Shown here piece after piece: positions 39,822 to 51,285 of a DNA stretch of 64,000 nucleotides; position 1 is the stretch's first letter; each line of letters starts with the position of its first letter. Made by a program: the position numbers and the translations under genes. The notes under the pieces were generated by a model. The model saw only the letters and a list, made by a program, of their open reading frames with translations, did not search any database and was not told where the DNA came from. The DNA lies in NCBI GenBank assembly GCA_016717855.1, contig JADKEV010000072.1, positions 13,921-77,920 on the forward strand. Reading direction: 5' to 3'. The stretch is from Betaproteobacteria bacterium. GTDB taxonomy: Bacteria; Pseudomonadota; Gammaproteobacteria; Burkholderiales; Casimicrobiaceae.

Positions 39822-42107
39822 CTAGAACCCTGTCCCGACCTGGAACTGGAACCGTTGGATCTTGTCCCCTTCTTTCGATCCCAGCGGGAATGCAAAGCTG
39901 AATTTGAGCGGGCCTACCGGAGACGCCCATTGTAGCGCGATCCCGGTCGCGTAGCGGAAGCTCTCGAACTCCGGCTGCTGCCCCGGCCCCTTGATCTGTC
40001 CGATGTCGAAAAAAATGCTGCCGCGCACCGACTTGTCGGCCTTCAGCCCCGGGAACGGAAACAACAGTTCCACGTTGCCGACAACGCGCCGGTTGCCGCC
40101 AACCGGATCGCCGTTTTCGTCGCGCGGCCCCAGCGTGCTGGTGTCGTAGCCGCGAACGCTGGACACGCCGCCGGCGTAGTAGGCCTTGTAGAACGGTAGC
40201 GGACGCCCGCCGTAGCCCTCGCCATAGCCCAATTCGCCGTTGAGCGCCAGCACCCAGTCCTTGATCAGGCCGATGGGCTTGAACCACTGGTGCTGGTAGT
40301 TGATCTTGTAATAGCGCAGATCGGTGCCGGGAATCCCCACCTCGCCGGAAATGCTCTGCAGGCGCCCGATCGTCGGATAGAGAATGCTGTCGCGCGTATC
40401 GCGCGCCCAGCCGGCCCGGGCCACCAGGCTGGTGGTGATGGTGCCGAACGTGTTGACGTAATCAAGATAGCGCAGCACCGGCACCGAGTCGTTGAGCGCA
40501 AGTTCCGTCCGCTCCGCCGCCAGGCCGAAATTAATGCTGTCGGTCTCGGTCAGCGGAACGCCGAAGCGGATGCCGGCGCCATAGGTCTTGGTCTGGTAGC
40601 TGGCGATGGTCAGCGACGACGAATCGACGTCGCGGCGGTAAAGGTCGAACCCGCGCGAAATGCCGTCCGGCGTGAAGTACGGATTGGTGTAGGAGACCGA
40701 GTACACCTTGTTGACGCGGCTGCTGTTGACCTGCAGGGCCAGCGCGTTGCCGCTGCCGAACACGTTCTGCTGCGCGATCGAACCCGACAGGATCAGGCCG
40801 TCGCCCTGGGAAAAGCCGGCGCCGAGGTTGAGGCTGCCAGTCGCCTTTTCGGTCACCGTCATGTCGAGGTCGACCTGGTCGCTGGTCCCGGCGACCGCCG
40901 GCGTCTCGATGTTGACGTCGGAGAAGAACCCCAGCCGGTCGACACGGACCTTGGAACGCTGGATCTTGGTGTTGTCGTACCACGCGCCCTCGAGCTGGCG
41001 CAACTCGCGGCGGATCACTTCGTCGCGGGTGCGGGTGTTGCCATTGATGTTGATGCGCCGGACGTAGACGCGCCGGCCCGGATCGACGAAGAACGTGAAC
41101 GAGACCTCGCGCTTGACCTTGTCCAGCTCGGGAATCGCATTGACGTTGGCGAACGCATAGCCCTCGACGCCCAGCCGGTCGCCGATCAGCTTCGCCGATT
41201 CGGTCAGCCGTTCGCGCGAAAATACCTCGCCCTTCTTCAGGCGAACCAGGCGGACCAGCTCCGCCTCCGGCAGCAGCAGCTCGCCACCCATCCGGATGTC
41301 GGAGACCGTGTACATCGGCCCCTCGGTGATGTTGACGGTGATGTAGATCTCTTCCTTGTCGGGCGTGATCGACACCTGCGTCGAGTCGACGTTGAATTCG
41401 AGGTAGCCGCGATTGGTGTAGTAGCTGCGCAGCGTCTCCAGGTCGGCCGCCAGCTTCTGCTTGGAGTACTGGTCGTTCTTGGTGTACCAGGTGAGCCAGC
41501 CCGGCGTGGTCAGCACCATTTCGCCCAGCAGCTGCTTTTCGGTGAACACCGAGTTGCCGACGATGTTGACCTGCGCGATCTTCGCGACCTCGCCCTCGGT
41601 GACCACGAAATTGATCGACGCCCGGTTGCGTTCCTGGGGGGTGACGATCGTCGTCACTTCGGCCCCATACCGTCCGCGCGAAATGTACTGGCGCTTGATT
41701 TCCTGCTCGGCGCGCTCCAGCGCGGAGCGGTCGAAAATCCGCGATTCGGCCAGGCCCACTTCCTTGAGCGCCTTCTTCAGCGTGTCCTTGTCGAATTCCT
41801 TGGCGCCGGTGACGTCGATGGCGCTGATGGTCGGGCGCTCGAGGACGGTGACGATCAGGATGCCGTCCTGCGCCTCCAGCCGCACGTCGCGAAAAAATCC
41901 CGTCGCATACAGCGCCTTGATCGCCGCGGCCGCTTTGTCTTCGTCCATCGTCTCGCCGACCTTGACCGGCAGGTAGCTGAAGATCGTGCCGGCATCGGTG
42001 CGCTGGATGCCTTCTACGCGGATGTCCTTGACTACAAAAGGGTCCAGCGCAAACGCCGTGGTCGCAAACATGCCCGCGATCAGGGCGGGAAGCAATTTGA
42101 TTCGCAT
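39822..42107 (-). CDS. bamA: Outer-membrane protein assembly factor BamA
   Basis: The protein has 761 residues. A signal peptide ends at AFA (residues 1-20). Five POTRA domains follow (about 22-420), starting [20 protein letters not shown], and then a 16-strand barrel. The L6 motif is VRGYD in [16 protein letters not shown]. The C-terminal residue is Phe (QVGTGF), the outer-membrane insertion signal. It is the essential core of the BAM complex. It lies between rseP and skp in the canonical order. Confidence 0.97.
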   Translation of the reverse strand: MRIKLLPALIAGMFATTAFALDPFVVKDIRVEGIQRTDAGTIFSYLPVKVGETMDEDKAAAAIKALYATGFFRDVRLEAQDGILIVTVLERPTISAIDVTGAKEFDKDTLKKALKEVGLAESRIFDRSALERAEQEIKRQYISRGRYGAEVTTIVTPQERNRASINFVVTEGEVAKIAQVNIVGNSVFTEKQLLGEMVLTTPGWLTWYTKNDQYSKQKLAADLETLRSYYTNRGYLEFNVDSTQVSITPDKEEIYITVNITEGPMYTVSDIRMGGELLLPEAELVRLVRLKKGEVFSRERLTESAKLIGDRLGVEGYAFANVNAIPELDKVKREVSFTFFVDPGRRVYVRRININGNTRTRDEVIRRELRQLEGAWYDNTKIQRSKVRVDRLGFFSDVNIETPAVAGTSDQVDLDMTVTEKATGSLNLGAGFSQGDGLILSGSIAQQNVFGSGNALALQVNSSRVNKVYSVSYTNPYFTPDGISRGFDLYRRDVDSSSLTIASYQTKTYGAGIRFGVPLTETDSINFGLAAERTELALNDSVPVLRYLDYVNTFGTITTSLVARAGWARDTRDSILYPTIGRLQSISGEVGIPGTDLRYYKINYQHQWFKPIGLIKDWVLALNGELGYGEGYGGRPLPFYKAYYAGGVSSVRGYDTSTLGPRDENGDPVGGNRRVVGNVELLFPFPGLKADKSVRGSIFFDIGQIKGPGQQPEFESFRYATGIALQWASPVGPLKFSFAFPLGSKEGDKIQRFQFQVGTGF

Positions 42108-42121
42108 GCGTTTGATTTTTT

Positions 42122-43504
42122 TCAGCTGAATATGCGGGGCAAGAGACGGAACAGATCGTTGTAGAGGGCCAGCGCCATGAGCGCGGCAAGCAGGAACATC
42201 CCCGCTTGTTGCCCCAATTGCAGAGTGCGGTCCGAGAGCGGACTGCCCTTCAGAAGCTCGACCGTATAATACAGCAAATGCCCTCCGTCCAATAACGGTA
42301 TCGGCAGCAGATTGAGCACGCCCAGGCTGATGCTGATCACCGCCAGATAGAGGATGAAGGTGGTCACTCCCTGCTGCGCCGACTGCCCAGCGTAATCGGC
42401 GACGGTCAGCGGTCCGCTGATGTTCTTCAGCGAGGCCTCGCCGATCACGATGCGGCCGAGCATCTTCAGGCTGAACACCGAAAGCTCCCAGGTTTTCTGC
42501 ACGCCGCGCGCGAGCGCGTCGGCGATCCCGTACTGCGTGCGCACGCGATGCGCGGCGAAGGCGGTCGGGTTGGGGCCGAGGTCGATGCCGAGCTGGCCGA
42601 TGGTCTTGCCCTCGACGAACTTCGCTTCCGGCGTCGCAGAGAGCGCCACCGTCTGGCCGGCGCGCGTGAGCGTCAGGCGCACGGCCTGGTCGGGATGCGC
42701 GGCGATGATGCGCCGCGCCTCGGCGACGCCGGTGAGCGGGTGGTCGTCGATGGCCACGATGATGTCGCCGGCGGCAAGGCCGGCCGCCGCCCCGGCGCGG
42801 CCGTCGAGCACGCGCATCACCGCCGGCGGCGCAGCCGGCAGGTACAGCCGCAAGCCCAGCGTATCGAGGAAAGGTCCTTCCCAGTCGGCTGCGGACAGGC
42901 CCTTCAGGTCGAGCGTCCGCGCCAGCGTTTCACCGCCGCGGCGCACGCGCAGTTCCACGCCGGCCTCGCCGGACACGCGCAGCAGCCGCCAGCGCAATTC
43001 CTGCCACGATTCCAGCGGGCGCCCGTCCAGCGCGACGATCTCGTCGCGATCGGCGAACCCGGCCTGCGCCGCGGCAGTCGCGGCGGGCGGCGCGGCGAGG
43101 ACCGCGCGCAAGCCGTCGACGCCATTCAGATAGAGCCCCGCATAGAGCAGCACGGCCAGCAGCAGGTTCGCGAACGGGCCGGCGGCCACGATGATCAGCC
43201 GCTTCCACACCTTCTGGCGGTTGAACGCGCGGTTGCTGTCGGCGACCGTGATGACCTCGCCCTCGGCGGCCTCGCGCTCGTCGAGAAAGCGGACGAAGCC
43301 GCCCAGCGGAATCGCGGCCACCACGAACTCCGTGCGGTCGCGGCCGAAGCGCCGGAGAAAGAGCGGCTTGCCGAAGCCGATCGAGAAGCGCAGCACCTTG
43401 ACGCCCAGCAGCCTGCCGGCCAGGTAGTGGCCGAACTCGTGAAACGTCACCAGCAAACCGATGGTCAGCAGGAACGCCGCCACCGTCTGTACGACTGCAA
43501 TCAT
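42122..43504 (-). CDS. rseP: RIP zinc metalloprotease RseP (site-2 protease)
   Basis: The protein has 460 residues. The zinc motif HEFGH lies in the first membrane helix ([17 protein letters not shown], near residue 22), and the third ligand Asp is in [16 protein letters not shown] near the C-terminus. Two periplasmic PDZ domains occupy about 115-300. It cleaves RseA and remnant signal peptides within the inner membrane, linking outer-membrane stress to sigma-E. The start overlaps the dxr stop as ATGA. Confidence 0.95.
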   Translation of the reverse strand: MIAVVQTVAAFLLTIGLLVTFHEFGHYLAGRLLGVKVLRFSIGFGKPLFLRRFGRDRTEFVVAAIPLGGFVRFLDEREAAEGEVITVADSNRAFNRQKVWKRLIIVAAGPFANLLLAVLLYAGLYLNGVDGLRAVLAAPPAATAAAQAGFADRDEIVALDGRPLESWQELRWRLLRVSGEAGVELRVRRGGETLARTLDLKGLSAADWEGPFLDTLGLRLYLPAAPPAVMRVLDGRAGAAAGLAAGDIIVAIDDHPLTGVAEARRIIAAHPDQAVRLTLTRAGQTVALSATPEAKFVEGKTIGQLGIDLGPNPTAFAAHRVRTQYGIADALARGVQKTWELSVFSLKMLGRIVIGEASLKNISGPLTVADYAGQSAQQGVTTFILYLAVISISLGVLNLLPIPLLDGGHLLYYTVELLKGSPLSDRTLQLGQQAGMFLLAALMALALYNDLFRLLPRIFS

Positions 43505-44697
43505 TGTGCTGCTCTCCTGCTGTGGAAGCGACTCGCGGCTTCGCGGGCGAGTTCGCGCGCGCCGTCATCGCAGGCGATGACCGCCTCCAGATCGTCGAGG
43601 GACGTGACGCGAACACGCGCGAGCGTATCCTCGCATACACGCGGGATGTCGGTGTAGCGCAGCTGCCGGTCCAGGAACGCGGCGACCGCGATTTCGTTGG
43701 CGGCGTTGAGCGCGCCGGGCGCCGAGCCGCCGGCCCGCAGCGCTTCGAAGCCCAGGCGCAAGCAGGGAAAGCGCCCCAGGTCCGGCGCGGTGAAGTCGAG
43801 GCGCCCCACCGCGGCCAGGTCGAGCCGCTGCACGCCGGAAGCTATGCGCTCCGGATACGCCAGCGCATGGGCGATCGGTGTGCGCATGTCAGGCGAACCC
43901 AGTTGCGCGAGTTGCGAGCCGTCGATGTACTCGACCAGCGAATGCACGATGCTCTGCGGATGGATGACCACGCTGATGCGCTCGGCCGGCAAGCCGAACA
44001 GCCAGCGCGCTTCGATCACTTCCAGTCCCTTGTTCATCATCGTCGCCGAGTCCACCGAAATCTTGCGCCCCATCACCCAATTCGGATGCGCGCAAGCCTG
44101 CTCGGGGGTGACGGCGTCGAGTTCGGCCAGCGGCCGGGTGCGGAACGGGCCGCCGGAAGCCGTCAGGATAAGGCGGTGGATGTCGCCCGCGCGTGCGCCC
44201 TGCGCGTAGTCGGCGGGCAGGCACTGGAAGATCGCGTTGTGCTCGGAGTCCAGCGGCAGCACCGTCGCGTGATGCTCACGCGCGGTGCGCATGAACCACT
44301 CACCGGCAAGCACCAGCGTCTCCTTGTTGGCGAGCAGGATGCGCTTGCCGTGGCGCGCCGCCGCCAGCGTCGAGGCGAGGCCGGCGGCGCCGACGATCGC
44401 GGCGACGACTGTGTCCGCGTCCGCCAGCGCGCCGATCCGGGCCACGCCGTCGGCGCCGGCCCAGACCTCGGTGTCGCTGCCCGCGCGCCGCAGCGCGGCG
44501 CGCAGCGCTTCGGCGGCCGCGTCATCGAGCAGCGCGGCGACGCGCGGCCGGAACTGCAGGCACTGCTCGAGCAGCTTTTCCCATTGGACATTTGCGGCCA
44601 GCGCGGCCACCGCGTAGCGCTGCGGATGGCGGGCGACGACATCGAGGACGTTGACGCCGATGGAACCGGTGGAGCCGAGGATCGCGATGCGGCGCAT
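43501..44697 (-). CDS. dxr: 1-deoxy-D-xylulose-5-phosphate reductoisomerase
   Basis: The protein has 398 residues. The NADPH-binding [14 protein letters not shown] is at the N-terminus, [14 protein letters not shown] in the middle, and the metal/substrate site in [14 protein letters not shown] and [12 protein letters not shown]. The C-terminal [22 protein letters not shown] and [15 protein letters not shown] are also conserved. It makes 2-C-methyl-D-erythritol 4-phosphate in the MEP isoprenoid pathway, supplying UppS in the same operon. It begins two bases after cdsA. Confidence 0.97.
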   Translation of the reverse strand: MRRIAILGSTGSIGVNVLDVVARHPQRYAVAALAANVQWEKLLEQCLQFRPRVAALLDDAAAEALRAALRRAGSDTEVWAGADGVARIGALADADTVVAAIVGAAGLASTLAAARHGKRILLANKETLVLAGEWFMRTAREHHATVLPLDSEHNAIFQCLPADYAQGARAGDIHRLILTASGGPFRTRPLAELDAVTPEQACAHPNWVMGRKISVDSATMMNKGLEVIEARWLFGLPAERISVVIHPQSIVHSLVEYIDGSQLAQLGSPDMRTPIAHALAYPERIASGVQRLDLAAVGRLDFTAPDLGRFPCLRLGFEALRAGGSAPGALNAANEIAVAAFLDRQLRYTDIPRVCEDTLARVRVTSLDDLEAVIACDDGARELAREAASRFHSRRAAQ

Positions 44698-44699
44698 GG

Positions 44700-45527
44700 T
44701 CAGTACGACAGCAGCGCGATGAACAAAGTTGCAAGCGGCAAGGTGGGCAGCAGCGCGTCGATACGGTCGAGCACGCCGCCATGCCCCGGCAGCGTGGTGC
44801 CGCTGTCCTTGACGCCGGCCTGGCGCTTGAGCCACGACTCGAACAGGTCGCCGATTACGCTGACCAGCGCCAGGATCAGCGCGAACGCGGCGACCAACGG
44901 GCGCGAGAGCGTCGCGTGCGCCGCCAGCGGCGAGAGCAGCAACAGCAGCATCGCATACGCGAACACGCAGAGCAGTCCTCCGTACACGCCCTCCCACGAC
45001 TTGCCGGGACTGATCGTGGGCGCAAGCTTGCGGCGGCCGAACTTGCGGCCGGCGAAATACGCCGCGGTGTCGGCAATCCACACCACCATCATCACCGCCA
45101 GCAGCAGCCAGGGCGACCGCGCCTGCAGCTGCACCATCGCCATCCACAGCGCGAGCACGGCGATCACCCCGAGCGCCGTCATGCCAGCAGGATGCCGCGT
45201 CGGCCAGCCGCGGAAAAGCCACAGCGGCGCCACCACGATCCAGAAGGCGGAGGCGGCGCCGCAAAGCGCAAGCACCGGCGCTTCGGGAAAGCCACGCGCC
45301 GCGCTGAAGCCGGTGGCGAGCAGGAGCGCGCCGCCGAGCAGCAGCGCGCCGCCTGCCGCCCCAAGGCTGGCAGCCGCTTGCAGGCCCGCCAGTTTCGCCC
45401 ACTCGTAGACGGCGGTCATCAGCGCGACCAGGGTCAAGGCGGCGAAGTACGCGGGGGGCAGCGCGAACAGCGCGGCGAAAAAAACCGCCGCGAGGATGAC
45501 CGCCGTGATGACGCGCTGCTTGAGCAT
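44700..45527 (-). CDS. cdsA: Phosphatidate cytidylyltransferase
   Basis: The protein has 275 residues and about eight membrane helices. The C-terminal CDP-diglyceride synthase signature is complete: [21 protein letters not shown] followed by VLDRID. It makes CDP-diacylglycerol, the branch point for all phospholipids, in the inner membrane. It follows uppS after seven bases and precedes dxr, the order common to proteobacteria. Confidence 0.95.
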   Translation of the reverse strand: MLKQRVITAVILAAVFFAALFALPPAYFAALTLVALMTAVYEWAKLAGLQAAASLGAAGGALLLGGALLLATGFSAARGFPEAPVLALCGAASAFWIVVAPLWLFRGWPTRHPAGMTALGVIAVLALWMAMVQLQARSPWLLLAVMMVVWIADTAAYFAGRKFGRRKLAPTISPGKSWEGVYGGLLCVFAYAMLLLLLSPLAAHATLSRPLVAAFALILALVSVIGDLFESWLKRQAGVKDSGTTLPGHGGVLDRIDALLPTLPLATLFIALLSY

Positions 45528-45534
45528 CGGCGGC

Positions 45535-46290
45535 TCAGCGCGCGGCTGCCCGCAACTGTTCGCTGGTGCGGCCGAAGCGGCGCTCGCGCTGCTGGTAGGA
45601 ACGGATGGCGGCCGCCAGCGCCTCGCGGTCGAAGTCGGGCCACAGCAGGTCGGTGAAATACAACTCGGTGTACGCGAGCTGCCAGAGCAGGAAGTTGCTG
45701 ATCCGCTGCTCGCCGCCGGTGCGGATGAACAGATCGGGTTCGGGCGCGTAGCTCATCGCGAGATACGGCGCGAGTGCGTCGGGATCGAAGCCGGCGGCAT
45801 GTTCCGGATGTTCGGCAAGCATCGCGCGCACGGCGTTGGCGATGTCCCACCGACCGCCATAGTTGGCGGCGATGGTCAGCGTGCAGGTCCCGTTGCCGGC
45901 GGTCAGCCGCTCGCCTTCGCGGATCAGGTCCACCAGCCGCGGCTCGAACCGGGAGAGGTCGCCGATCACCTTGAACCGGATGTCGTTCTGGTGGAGCTTC
46001 GCCACTTCCTGTTCCAGCGCGTGCATGAACAACTGCATCAGGAAGGTCACCTCGTCTTCGGGCCGGCGCCAGTTCTCGCTGGAGAACGCGAACAGCGTCA
46101 GGAACTCGACGCCCTGGTCGGCGCAGCCCTTGATGACCTCGCGCACCGCTTCTACGCCGCGCTTGTGTCCCGCCACCCGCGGCAGCATCCGCTTGCCCGC
46201 CCAGCGGCCGTTGCCGTCCATGATGATCGCCACATGGCGCGGCACCTGGCCGACTTCGGGGATGATCTTGGTCGAACTCGAGAACATCAT
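45535..46290 (-). CDS. uppS: Undecaprenyl diphosphate synthase
   Basis: The protein has 251 residues. The catalytic Asp is in [14 protein letters not shown], followed by [35 protein letters not shown] and the C-terminal [20 protein letters not shown] and [14 protein letters not shown]. It builds the C55 lipid carrier for peptidoglycan and O-antigen in the cytoplasm. Either of two adjacent ATG codons can start it. A 116-base gap separates it from frr. Confidence 0.96.
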   Translation of the reverse strand: MMFSSSTKIIPEVGQVPRHVAIIMDGNGRWAGKRMLPRVAGHKRGVEAVREVIKGCADQGVEFLTLFAFSSENWRRPEDEVTFLMQLFMHALEQEVAKLHQNDIRFKVIGDLSRFEPRLVDLIREGERLTAGNGTCTLTIAANYGGRWDIANAVRAMLAEHPEHAAGFDPDALAPYLAMSYAPEPDLFIRTGGEQRISNFLLWQLAYTELYFTDLLWPDFDREALAAAIRSYQQRERRFGRTSEQLRAAAR

Positions 46291-46406
46291 GGGGAGTGCG
46301 GAAGGTGGTCGTCTGGGGGGATGTCGGCAGGTGGACTGGACAGACCTGCCGGGGATGCGGCGCGCGGCGGCCGCGCGCCCGCCTCGCCCGCCGCATGTTC
46401 CCCGGC

Positions 46407-46964
46407 TCAGACGGCCATCAGGTCCGCTTCCTTGGCATGGAGCAGCCGGTCGATGTCGGCGATGTGCCGGTCGGTCATCTTCTGGACCTCGTCCTGCGCC
46501 TTGCGCTCGTCGTCCTCGCCCACTTCCTTGTCCTTGAGCAGCCGCTTCAGGTGCTCGTTGGCGTCGCGGCGGATGTTGCGCACGGCGACGCGCGCATTCT
46601 CCGCCTCGGCGCGCACGATCTTGGTCAGGTCGCGCCGGCGCTCTTCGGTCAGCGCCGGCATCGGGATGCGGATGACGTCGCCCTGCGTCGCCGGGTTGAC
46701 GCCGAGATCCGAATCGCGGATCGCCTTCTCCACGGGTCCGACCATCTTCTTCTCGAACGGTTGCACGGTAATGGTCCGCGCGTCGGCCAGCGTCACGTTG
46801 CAGACCTGGTTGATGGGCATCGACGTGCCGTAGTAGTCGACGTGCAGGTGATCGAGAATGCCGGGATGCGCGCGGCCGGTGCGGACTTTGCCGAGGTCGG
46901 CCTTCAGCGCCTCGACCGTCTTGTTCATTTTCTGCTCAGCGGTTGTCTTGATCTCGGGAATCAT
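46407..46964 (-). CDS. frr: Ribosome-recycling factor
   Basis: The protein has 185 residues. ATG 46964 ([13 protein letters not shown]) is preferred over one 15 bases upstream because it matches the family start and has GAGAGGA five bases before it. The three-helix-bundle signatures are [21 protein letters not shown] and [20 protein letters not shown]. With EF-G it splits post-termination ribosomes. It follows pyrH by 139 bases. Confidence 0.96.
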   Translation of the reverse strand: MIPEIKTTAEQKMNKTVEALKADLGKVRTGRAHPGILDHLHVDYYGTSMPINQVCNVTLADARTITVQPFEKKMVGPVEKAIRDSDLGVNPATQGDVIRIPMPALTEERRRDLTKIVRAEAENARVAVRNIRRDANEHLKRLLKDKEVGEDDERKAQDEVQKMTDRHIADIDRLLHAKEADLMAV

Positions 46965-47103
46965 TGCCGTCCTCTCCACAGTGCTTCAACGTTGCCACTT
47001 TATCACCGGCCCGGATGGCGCGACAGCGAGCGGGCCGCGCTGCCGGCCGGGGCGGGCACTGCGCGCGCGCCGCGGGCAGTCGCAACTGGGGCGCGGACCT
47101 GCT

Positions 47104-47826
47104 TCAGACATGCACCAGCGTGCCCTCATCCTCGCCCATCACGACGCGGTAGAGCGATCCCGGCTTGAAGATGCTGAACACCTTGATCAGCATGTTCTGG
47201 TCCCGGCACAGAGCCAGCGCGGTGGCGTCCATGACCTTGAGGTTCTTCAGGATCGCTTCATTGAAAGTCAGTTCGGCGTAGCGCGTCGCGGTCGGATCCT
47301 TCATCGGATCGGCGGTGTAAACGCCGTCGACCTTGGTCGCCTTGAGCACGATGTCGGCTTCGATCTCGCGCCCGCGCAGCGCCGCGGCGGTATCCGTGGT
47401 GAAGAACGGATTGCCGGTGCCGGCCGCGAAGATCACTACCTTGCCTTCTTCGAGGTAGCGCAGCGCCTTGCCCCGGATGTAGGGCTCGGCCACCGTGTCG
47501 ACAGTCAGCGCGGACTGCACGCGGCTGACGATGCCGGCGCGGCGCATCGCGTCTTCCAGCGCCAGCGCGTTGATCACGGTCGCCAGCATGCCCATGTAGT
47601 CGGCCTTGGCGCGGTCCATCCCGGCCGCGGCGGGCGCCACGCCGCGGAAGATGTTGCCGCCGCCGATGACGACGCCGACCTCGACGCCCATTTTGACGAC
47701 CACGCCGATCTCGCCGACGATGCGGTCGATGACCGCGCGGTTGATGCCGTAGCTGTCGTCGCCCATCAGGGCTTCGCCCGAGAGCTTGAGCAGGATGCGT
47801 TTGTAGGCCGGTTGCGGACTCGTCAT
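47104..47826 (-). CDS. pyrH: UMP kinase
   Basis: The protein has 240 residues. [14 protein letters not shown] at the N-terminus, [11 protein letters not shown], the UMP site [21 protein letters not shown] and the ATP region [16 protein letters not shown] are all diagnostic of the bacterial hexameric enzyme. It phosphorylates UMP for pyrimidine nucleotides. It lies 20 bases after tsf. Confidence 0.97.
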   Translation of the reverse strand: MTSPQPAYKRILLKLSGEALMGDDSYGINRAVIDRIVGEIGVVVKMGVEVGVVIGGGNIFRGVAPAAAGMDRAKADYMGMLATVINALALEDAMRRAGIVSRVQSALTVDTVAEPYIRGKALRYLEEGKVVIFAAGTGNPFFTTDTAAALRGREIEADIVLKATKVDGVYTADPMKDPTATRYAELTFNEAILKNLKVMDATALALCRDQNMLIKVFSIFKPGSLYRVVMGEDEGTLVHV

Positions 47827-47846
47827 TCTGGCGCCTTTCCGGGGGT

Positions 47847-48722
47847 TCAGCCCTTGCTCATCGCCGCGACTTCGGCCGCGAAATCGTCCTTCTTCTTTTC
47901 GATGCCCTCGCCGACCACGTACATCGTGAACCCGTTGACCCTGGCGCCCGCGGCCTTGAGCAACTGCTCGACCGTCTGCTTGCCGTCGCCCTTGACGAAG
48001 GCCTGGCCGAGCAGCGTGACTTCGCCCAGGAACTTGGCGACCGCGCCCTCGACCATTTTATCGACGATGTTGGCGGGCTTGCCCGACTCCGCGGCGCGCG
48101 CCGCGGCGATCGTGCGCTCCCGCTCGATCAACTCGGCGGACACCTGGTCCCGGGCCACGGCCACGGGCTTGAGCGCCGCGATGTGCATCGCCAGGTCCTT
48201 GCCCAGCTGTTCGTCGCCATCGAGGTCGACCAGCACCCCGATCTTCACTCCGTGCACGTACGAAGCGATCCGGCCGGCCGATTCCATCCGCGCGAAGCGG
48301 CGGATGCTCATGTTCTCGCCGATCTTCTGGACCATCGCCTGGCGCGTCGCGTCCACGCTCTGCCCGCCCAGCGTCAGCGCCGAAAGCGCGGCCACGTCGG
48401 CCGGTTTCTCCTCGGCGATCAGCTTGGCCAGGCCGTTGGCGAAGGCCTTGAATTCGTCGTTCTTGGCCACGAAGTCGGTCTCGCAATTGAGCTCGACCAT
48501 CGCCGCCGTCTTGCCGGCGGCGCCGACGTGGATGCCGACGACGCCCTCGGCCGCGATGCGGCCGGCGGCCTTGCTGGCCTTGGCGCCGCTCTTGATGCGC
48601 AGGAGTTCCTCGGCCTTCTTCATGTCGCCACCGGCTTCCGCCAATGCCTTCTTGCATTCCATCATGCCGAGCCCGGTCTGCTCGCGCAGTTCTTTCACCA
48701 TCGTTGCGGTGATTTCAGCCAT
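47847..48722 (-). CDS. tsf: Elongation factor Ts
   Basis: The protein has 291 residues; ATG 48722 has GGAG six bases upstream. The UBA-like N-terminus [21 protein letters not shown] and the EF-Tu-contact motif [12 protein letters not shown] are intact. It exchanges GDP for GTP on EF-Tu. It follows rpsB after 160 bases that hold a terminator-like hairpin, which may set the S2:EF-Ts ratio. Confidence 0.97.
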   Translation of the reverse strand: MAEITATMVKELREQTGLGMMECKKALAEAGGDMKKAEELLRIKSGAKASKAAGRIAAEGVVGIHVGAAGKTAAMVELNCETDFVAKNDEFKAFANGLAKLIAEEKPADVAALSALTLGGQSVDATRQAMVQKIGENMSIRRFARMESAGRIASYVHGVKIGVLVDLDGDEQLGKDLAMHIAALKPVAVARDQVSAELIERERTIAAARAAESGKPANIVDKMVEGAVAKFLGEVTLLGQAFVKGDGKQTVEQLLKAAGARVNGFTMYVVGEGIEKKKDDFAAEVAAMSKG

Positions 48723-48832
48723 GTGTTGCTCCGTTTCTTTGTTGCTTGAACCAATCTTGGCCGCGCTCCGGCCGCGCACTGCGGCCGGCCGCGGCGCCTG
48801 CATCGCTGCGCTGCGCCGATCCCGGGCCGGAT

Positions 48833-48855
48833 AAAGCAAAGGGGCTTGCCGCCCC
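48833..48855 (-). terminator. Terminator-like hairpin between rpsB and tsf
   Basis: Read on the minus strand, GGGGCGGCAAGCCCC forms a five-base GC stem with a short loop followed by TTTGCTTT. It lies 28 bases after the rpsB stop and 111 bases before tsf. The tail is interrupted by GC, so partial termination is more likely than a full stop. Confidence 0.55.
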
Positions 48856-48882
48856 CTCGCCGTCCACCCCGGAAGGGAACGC

Positions 48883-49625
48883 TCAGGCGGCGTCGCCCTC
48901 GACTTCGACGAACTCGTCGCTGCCCGCCTGGACGATTTCCTGGATCGCCATGTTCTTGCCGTCCAGGATCGCGTCGGCCGCGCCGCGCGCGTACAGACGG
49001 ATCGCGCGGCTCGAGTCGTCGTTGCCCGGAATCACGTAGGCGATGCCGTCCGGCGAATGGTTGGTGTCGACGACGCCGACGATCGGAATGCCGATCTTCC
49101 GGGCCTCGGTGATCGCGATCTTCTGGTAGCCGACGTCGATGACGAACAGCGCATCGGGCAGCGCGTTCATGTCCTTGATGCCGCCCAGCCCCGCATCATC
49201 TTCTCCAGTTCCCGGGTCAGGGTCAGCATTTCGTGCCGGCCCAGCTTGGCCAGCGTGCCGTCGTCGCGCATCGCCTCGAGTTCCTTCAGCCGCTTGACCG
49301 ATCCCTTGAGCGTCTTGAAGTTGGTGAGCATGCCGCCCAGCCAGCGGTGATCGACATAGGGCATGCCGCAGCGCGCGGCCTCCTCGGCGATGATCTCGCG
49401 CGCCTGGCGCTTGGTGCCCACGAACAGGATGGTGCCCTTGTTGGCCGCCATCTGGCGCAGGTACTTCATCGCTTCCTGGTACATCGTCATCGTCTGTTCG
49501 AGATTGACGATGTGGATCTTGTTCCGGTGACCGAATATGAACGGCGCCATCTTCGGATTCCAGTAGCGGGTTTGATGTCCAAAATGGACACCCGCTTCCA
49601 GCATTTGACGCATGGTTACTGACAT
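48883..49625 (-). CDS. rpsB: Ribosomal protein S2, with a one-base deletion in this sequence
   Basis: The start [26 protein letters not shown] (given here only to mark the frame) continues cleanly to [10 protein letters not shown]. The sequence then resumes in another frame at [26 protein letters not shown] and runs to the stop. Inserting one C in CGGGGCTGGGCGG near 49190 gives MMRGLGGIKD, and the span is 3n+2 bases, as expected for one missing base; the repaired protein has 247 residues. S2 is essential, so this must be an error in the sequence or assembly. GGAG lies seven bases before ATG 49625. It opens the operon with tsf. Confidence 0.95.
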
Positions 49626-49822
49626 GAATGCTCCACGTAAGGGTTGGTCCTCCACCCGCCGTGAGGTCCGCGTCCCATGGTGCTGCCGGGGCGCCGGACA
49701 CCCTTAGCGTTGACGGGTGTGCGAATTTGCCTGGTCGTTGCCATGCCGCTTCGCCGCTGTTCCGACCCCGTTTCGGGTTAAACTGCCGCTCGGCGCTTCC
49801 GGCGTGAAACCGATCAAGCCAA
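49626..49822 (-). promoter_or_regulatory. rpsB 5' leader (about 200 nt)
   Basis: Between the predicted start of transcription near 49822 and the rpsB ATG lies an untranslated leader of about 200 bases with several GC-rich inverted segments. Autoregulation of rpsB-tsf by S2 through a leader is established in other proteobacteria. I see no sequence signature that proves it here. Confidence 0.4.
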
Positions 49823-49828
49823 CTGCGA

Positions 49829-49834
49829 ATTATA
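49829..49834 (-). promoter_or_regulatory. Perfect -10 TATAAT of the rpsB operon
   Basis: On the minus strand TATAAT stands in an AT-rich island (AATGGAAACAATGC directly before it), unusual for this genome. TTGGAA lies 19 bases upstream as a weak -35. The position about 200 bases before rpsB fits a strong ribosomal promoter. Confidence 0.65.
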
Positions 49835-49896
49835 GCATTGTTTCCATTCGATATTCCAATCCGATTCCATTGCACGGCACGCCCCCGCCGCCTCTC

Positions 49897-50958
49897 ATGC
49901 TGACTGCCTGGCTCGATTACCTGCGGTCCCGCCATGCGGCGATCGCCGCGCAGGCGCCGGCGGTCGATGGTGTCCCGGGAGCGTCCGCGCGGATCGTCGG
50001 CTTCGGCGATCCCGACCGGGAACTGGCCGCAGCGGACCGGGGCGCGGTCGCCTGCGCCCTCCCGGACTGGACCGCCCTGACGGTCGCGGGCCCAGACGCG
50101 ACGGCCTTCCTGCATGGCCAGTTCACCAATGACGTGGCGGGCCTGGCCGTGGGCGCCGTCCAGGTCAACGGCTATTGCTCGCCCAAGGGCCGGATGCTGG
50201 CCAGCTTTCCGCTCGCCCGCACGGCTGACGCCGAATACCTGCTGGTGCTGCCGGCGGACATTGCGCCGGCCCTGGTGCGGCGGCTGCGCATGTTCGTGCT
50301 GCGCGCGAAGGTCGCGGTCACGCCACTGGAGGACACGCACGTCTGCATCGGCAGCGCCGGCACGGCTGGCGCAGGCGGCCCGGCGCCGTCCGCGGTGCGC
50401 CTGGAGGCGGGCACGACAGTGCTGGAGCTTCCCGGGGGCCGGACGCTGACAGTCTGCCCGGCGGCCACGGCGCCGGCCTGCTGGGAGCAGGTGACGCGCG
50501 CGGCGACCCCTGCGGGCTCGGCCGTGTGGGACTGGCTCGCAATCCGCGCCGGCGTCCCGGTCGTCACCGCCGCGACGCAGGACAAGTTCGTCCCGCAGAT
50601 GCTCAATTTCGAACTGATCGGCGGCGTCAGCTTCCAGAAAGGCTGCTATCCGGGCCAGGAAATCGTCGCCCGGATGCAGTATCTGGGGCGGCTCAAGGAG
50701 CGTCTGTACCGCGCCCACGTCGCCGCGGCGGAGGCTGTCGCTCCGGGCGCATCCCTGTATGGCGCGCAGTTCGGCGACCAGGCCTGCGGGACGATCGTCA
50801 ACGCCGCGCCGGCCCCGGGCGGCGGGCACGACGTGCTCGCCGTCATCCAGATCGCCAGCGTGCAAAGCGACAGCATCCGGCTCGCGCACGCGGCGGACGC
50901 ACCCGTTCTCGCGATGCTCCCGCTGCCCTACACGGTCCCGGCCCCACAGGCAAGGTAG
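49897..50958 (+). CDS. ygfZ: YgfZ-type folate-binding iron-sulfur cluster assembly protein
   Basis: The protein has 353 residues. ATG 49897 is chosen because upstream in-frame sequence overlaps the rpsB promoter. The GcvT-like fold is shown by [29 protein letters not shown] and the YgfZ signature [19 protein letters not shown], where Cys near residue 250 is functionally important in E. coli. YgfZ helps repair or build Fe-S proteins such as MiaB using tetrahydrofolate. It is first in a plus-strand unit with DUF4936 and NRDE genes. Confidence 0.92.
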   Translation: MLTAWLDYLRSRHAAIAAQAPAVDGVPGASARIVGFGDPDRELAAADRGAVACALPDWTALTVAGPDATAFLHGQFTNDVAGLAVGAVQVNGYCSPKGRMLASFPLARTADAEYLLVLPADIAPALVRRLRMFVLRAKVAVTPLEDTHVCIGSAGTAGAGGPAPSAVRLEAGTTVLELPGGRTLTVCPAATAPACWEQVTRAATPAGSAVWDWLAIRAGVPVVTAATQDKFVPQMLNFELIGGVSFQKGCYPGQEIVARMQYLGRLKERLYRAHVAAAEAVAPGASLYGAQFGDQACGTIVNAAPAPGGGHDVLAVIQIASVQSDSIRLAHAADAPVLAMLPLPYTVPAPQAR

Positions 50959-50963
50959 GCCGG

Positions 50964-51254
50964 TTGTCCGACTGCTACATCTACTACAGGGTCGCGGCGG
51001 AGCACGAGCCGGCGGCCCGCCGCGCGCTCGCCGCGATGCTGGCCGAACTGGCGGCGGGCGCCGGCATCGCCGGCCGCGCGTACCGCAAGACCGGCGAGCC
51101 GCTGCTGTGGATGGAGGTCTACACCGCCATCGCCGACCCGGACGCGCTGGTCGACCGGCTCGACCGGCTCGCGGCGCGGCACGGGCTCGATGCCTGCCTG
51201 GCCGAGAACCAGCGCCGCCACGTCGAGCGCTTCGCGCCGCTGGACCTGCCATGA
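50964..51254 (+). CDS. DUF4936-family protein
   Basis: The protein has 96 residues with a TTG start at 50964, five bases after the ygfZ stop and preceded by AGG. The start [21 protein letters not shown] and [13 protein letters not shown] fit DUF4936, a short alpha-beta ferredoxin-like family found mainly in betaproteobacteria next to ygfZ. The function is unknown; its fixed position suggests a link with YgfZ. Confidence 0.8.
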   Translation: MSDCYIYYRVAAEHEPAARRALAAMLAELAAGAGIAGRAYRKTGEPLLWMEVYTAIADPDALVDRLDRLAARHGLDACLAENQRRHVERFAPLDLP

Positions 51255-51285
51255 ACGCCAATCCGGATTCGCGCCCGGACGCAGC

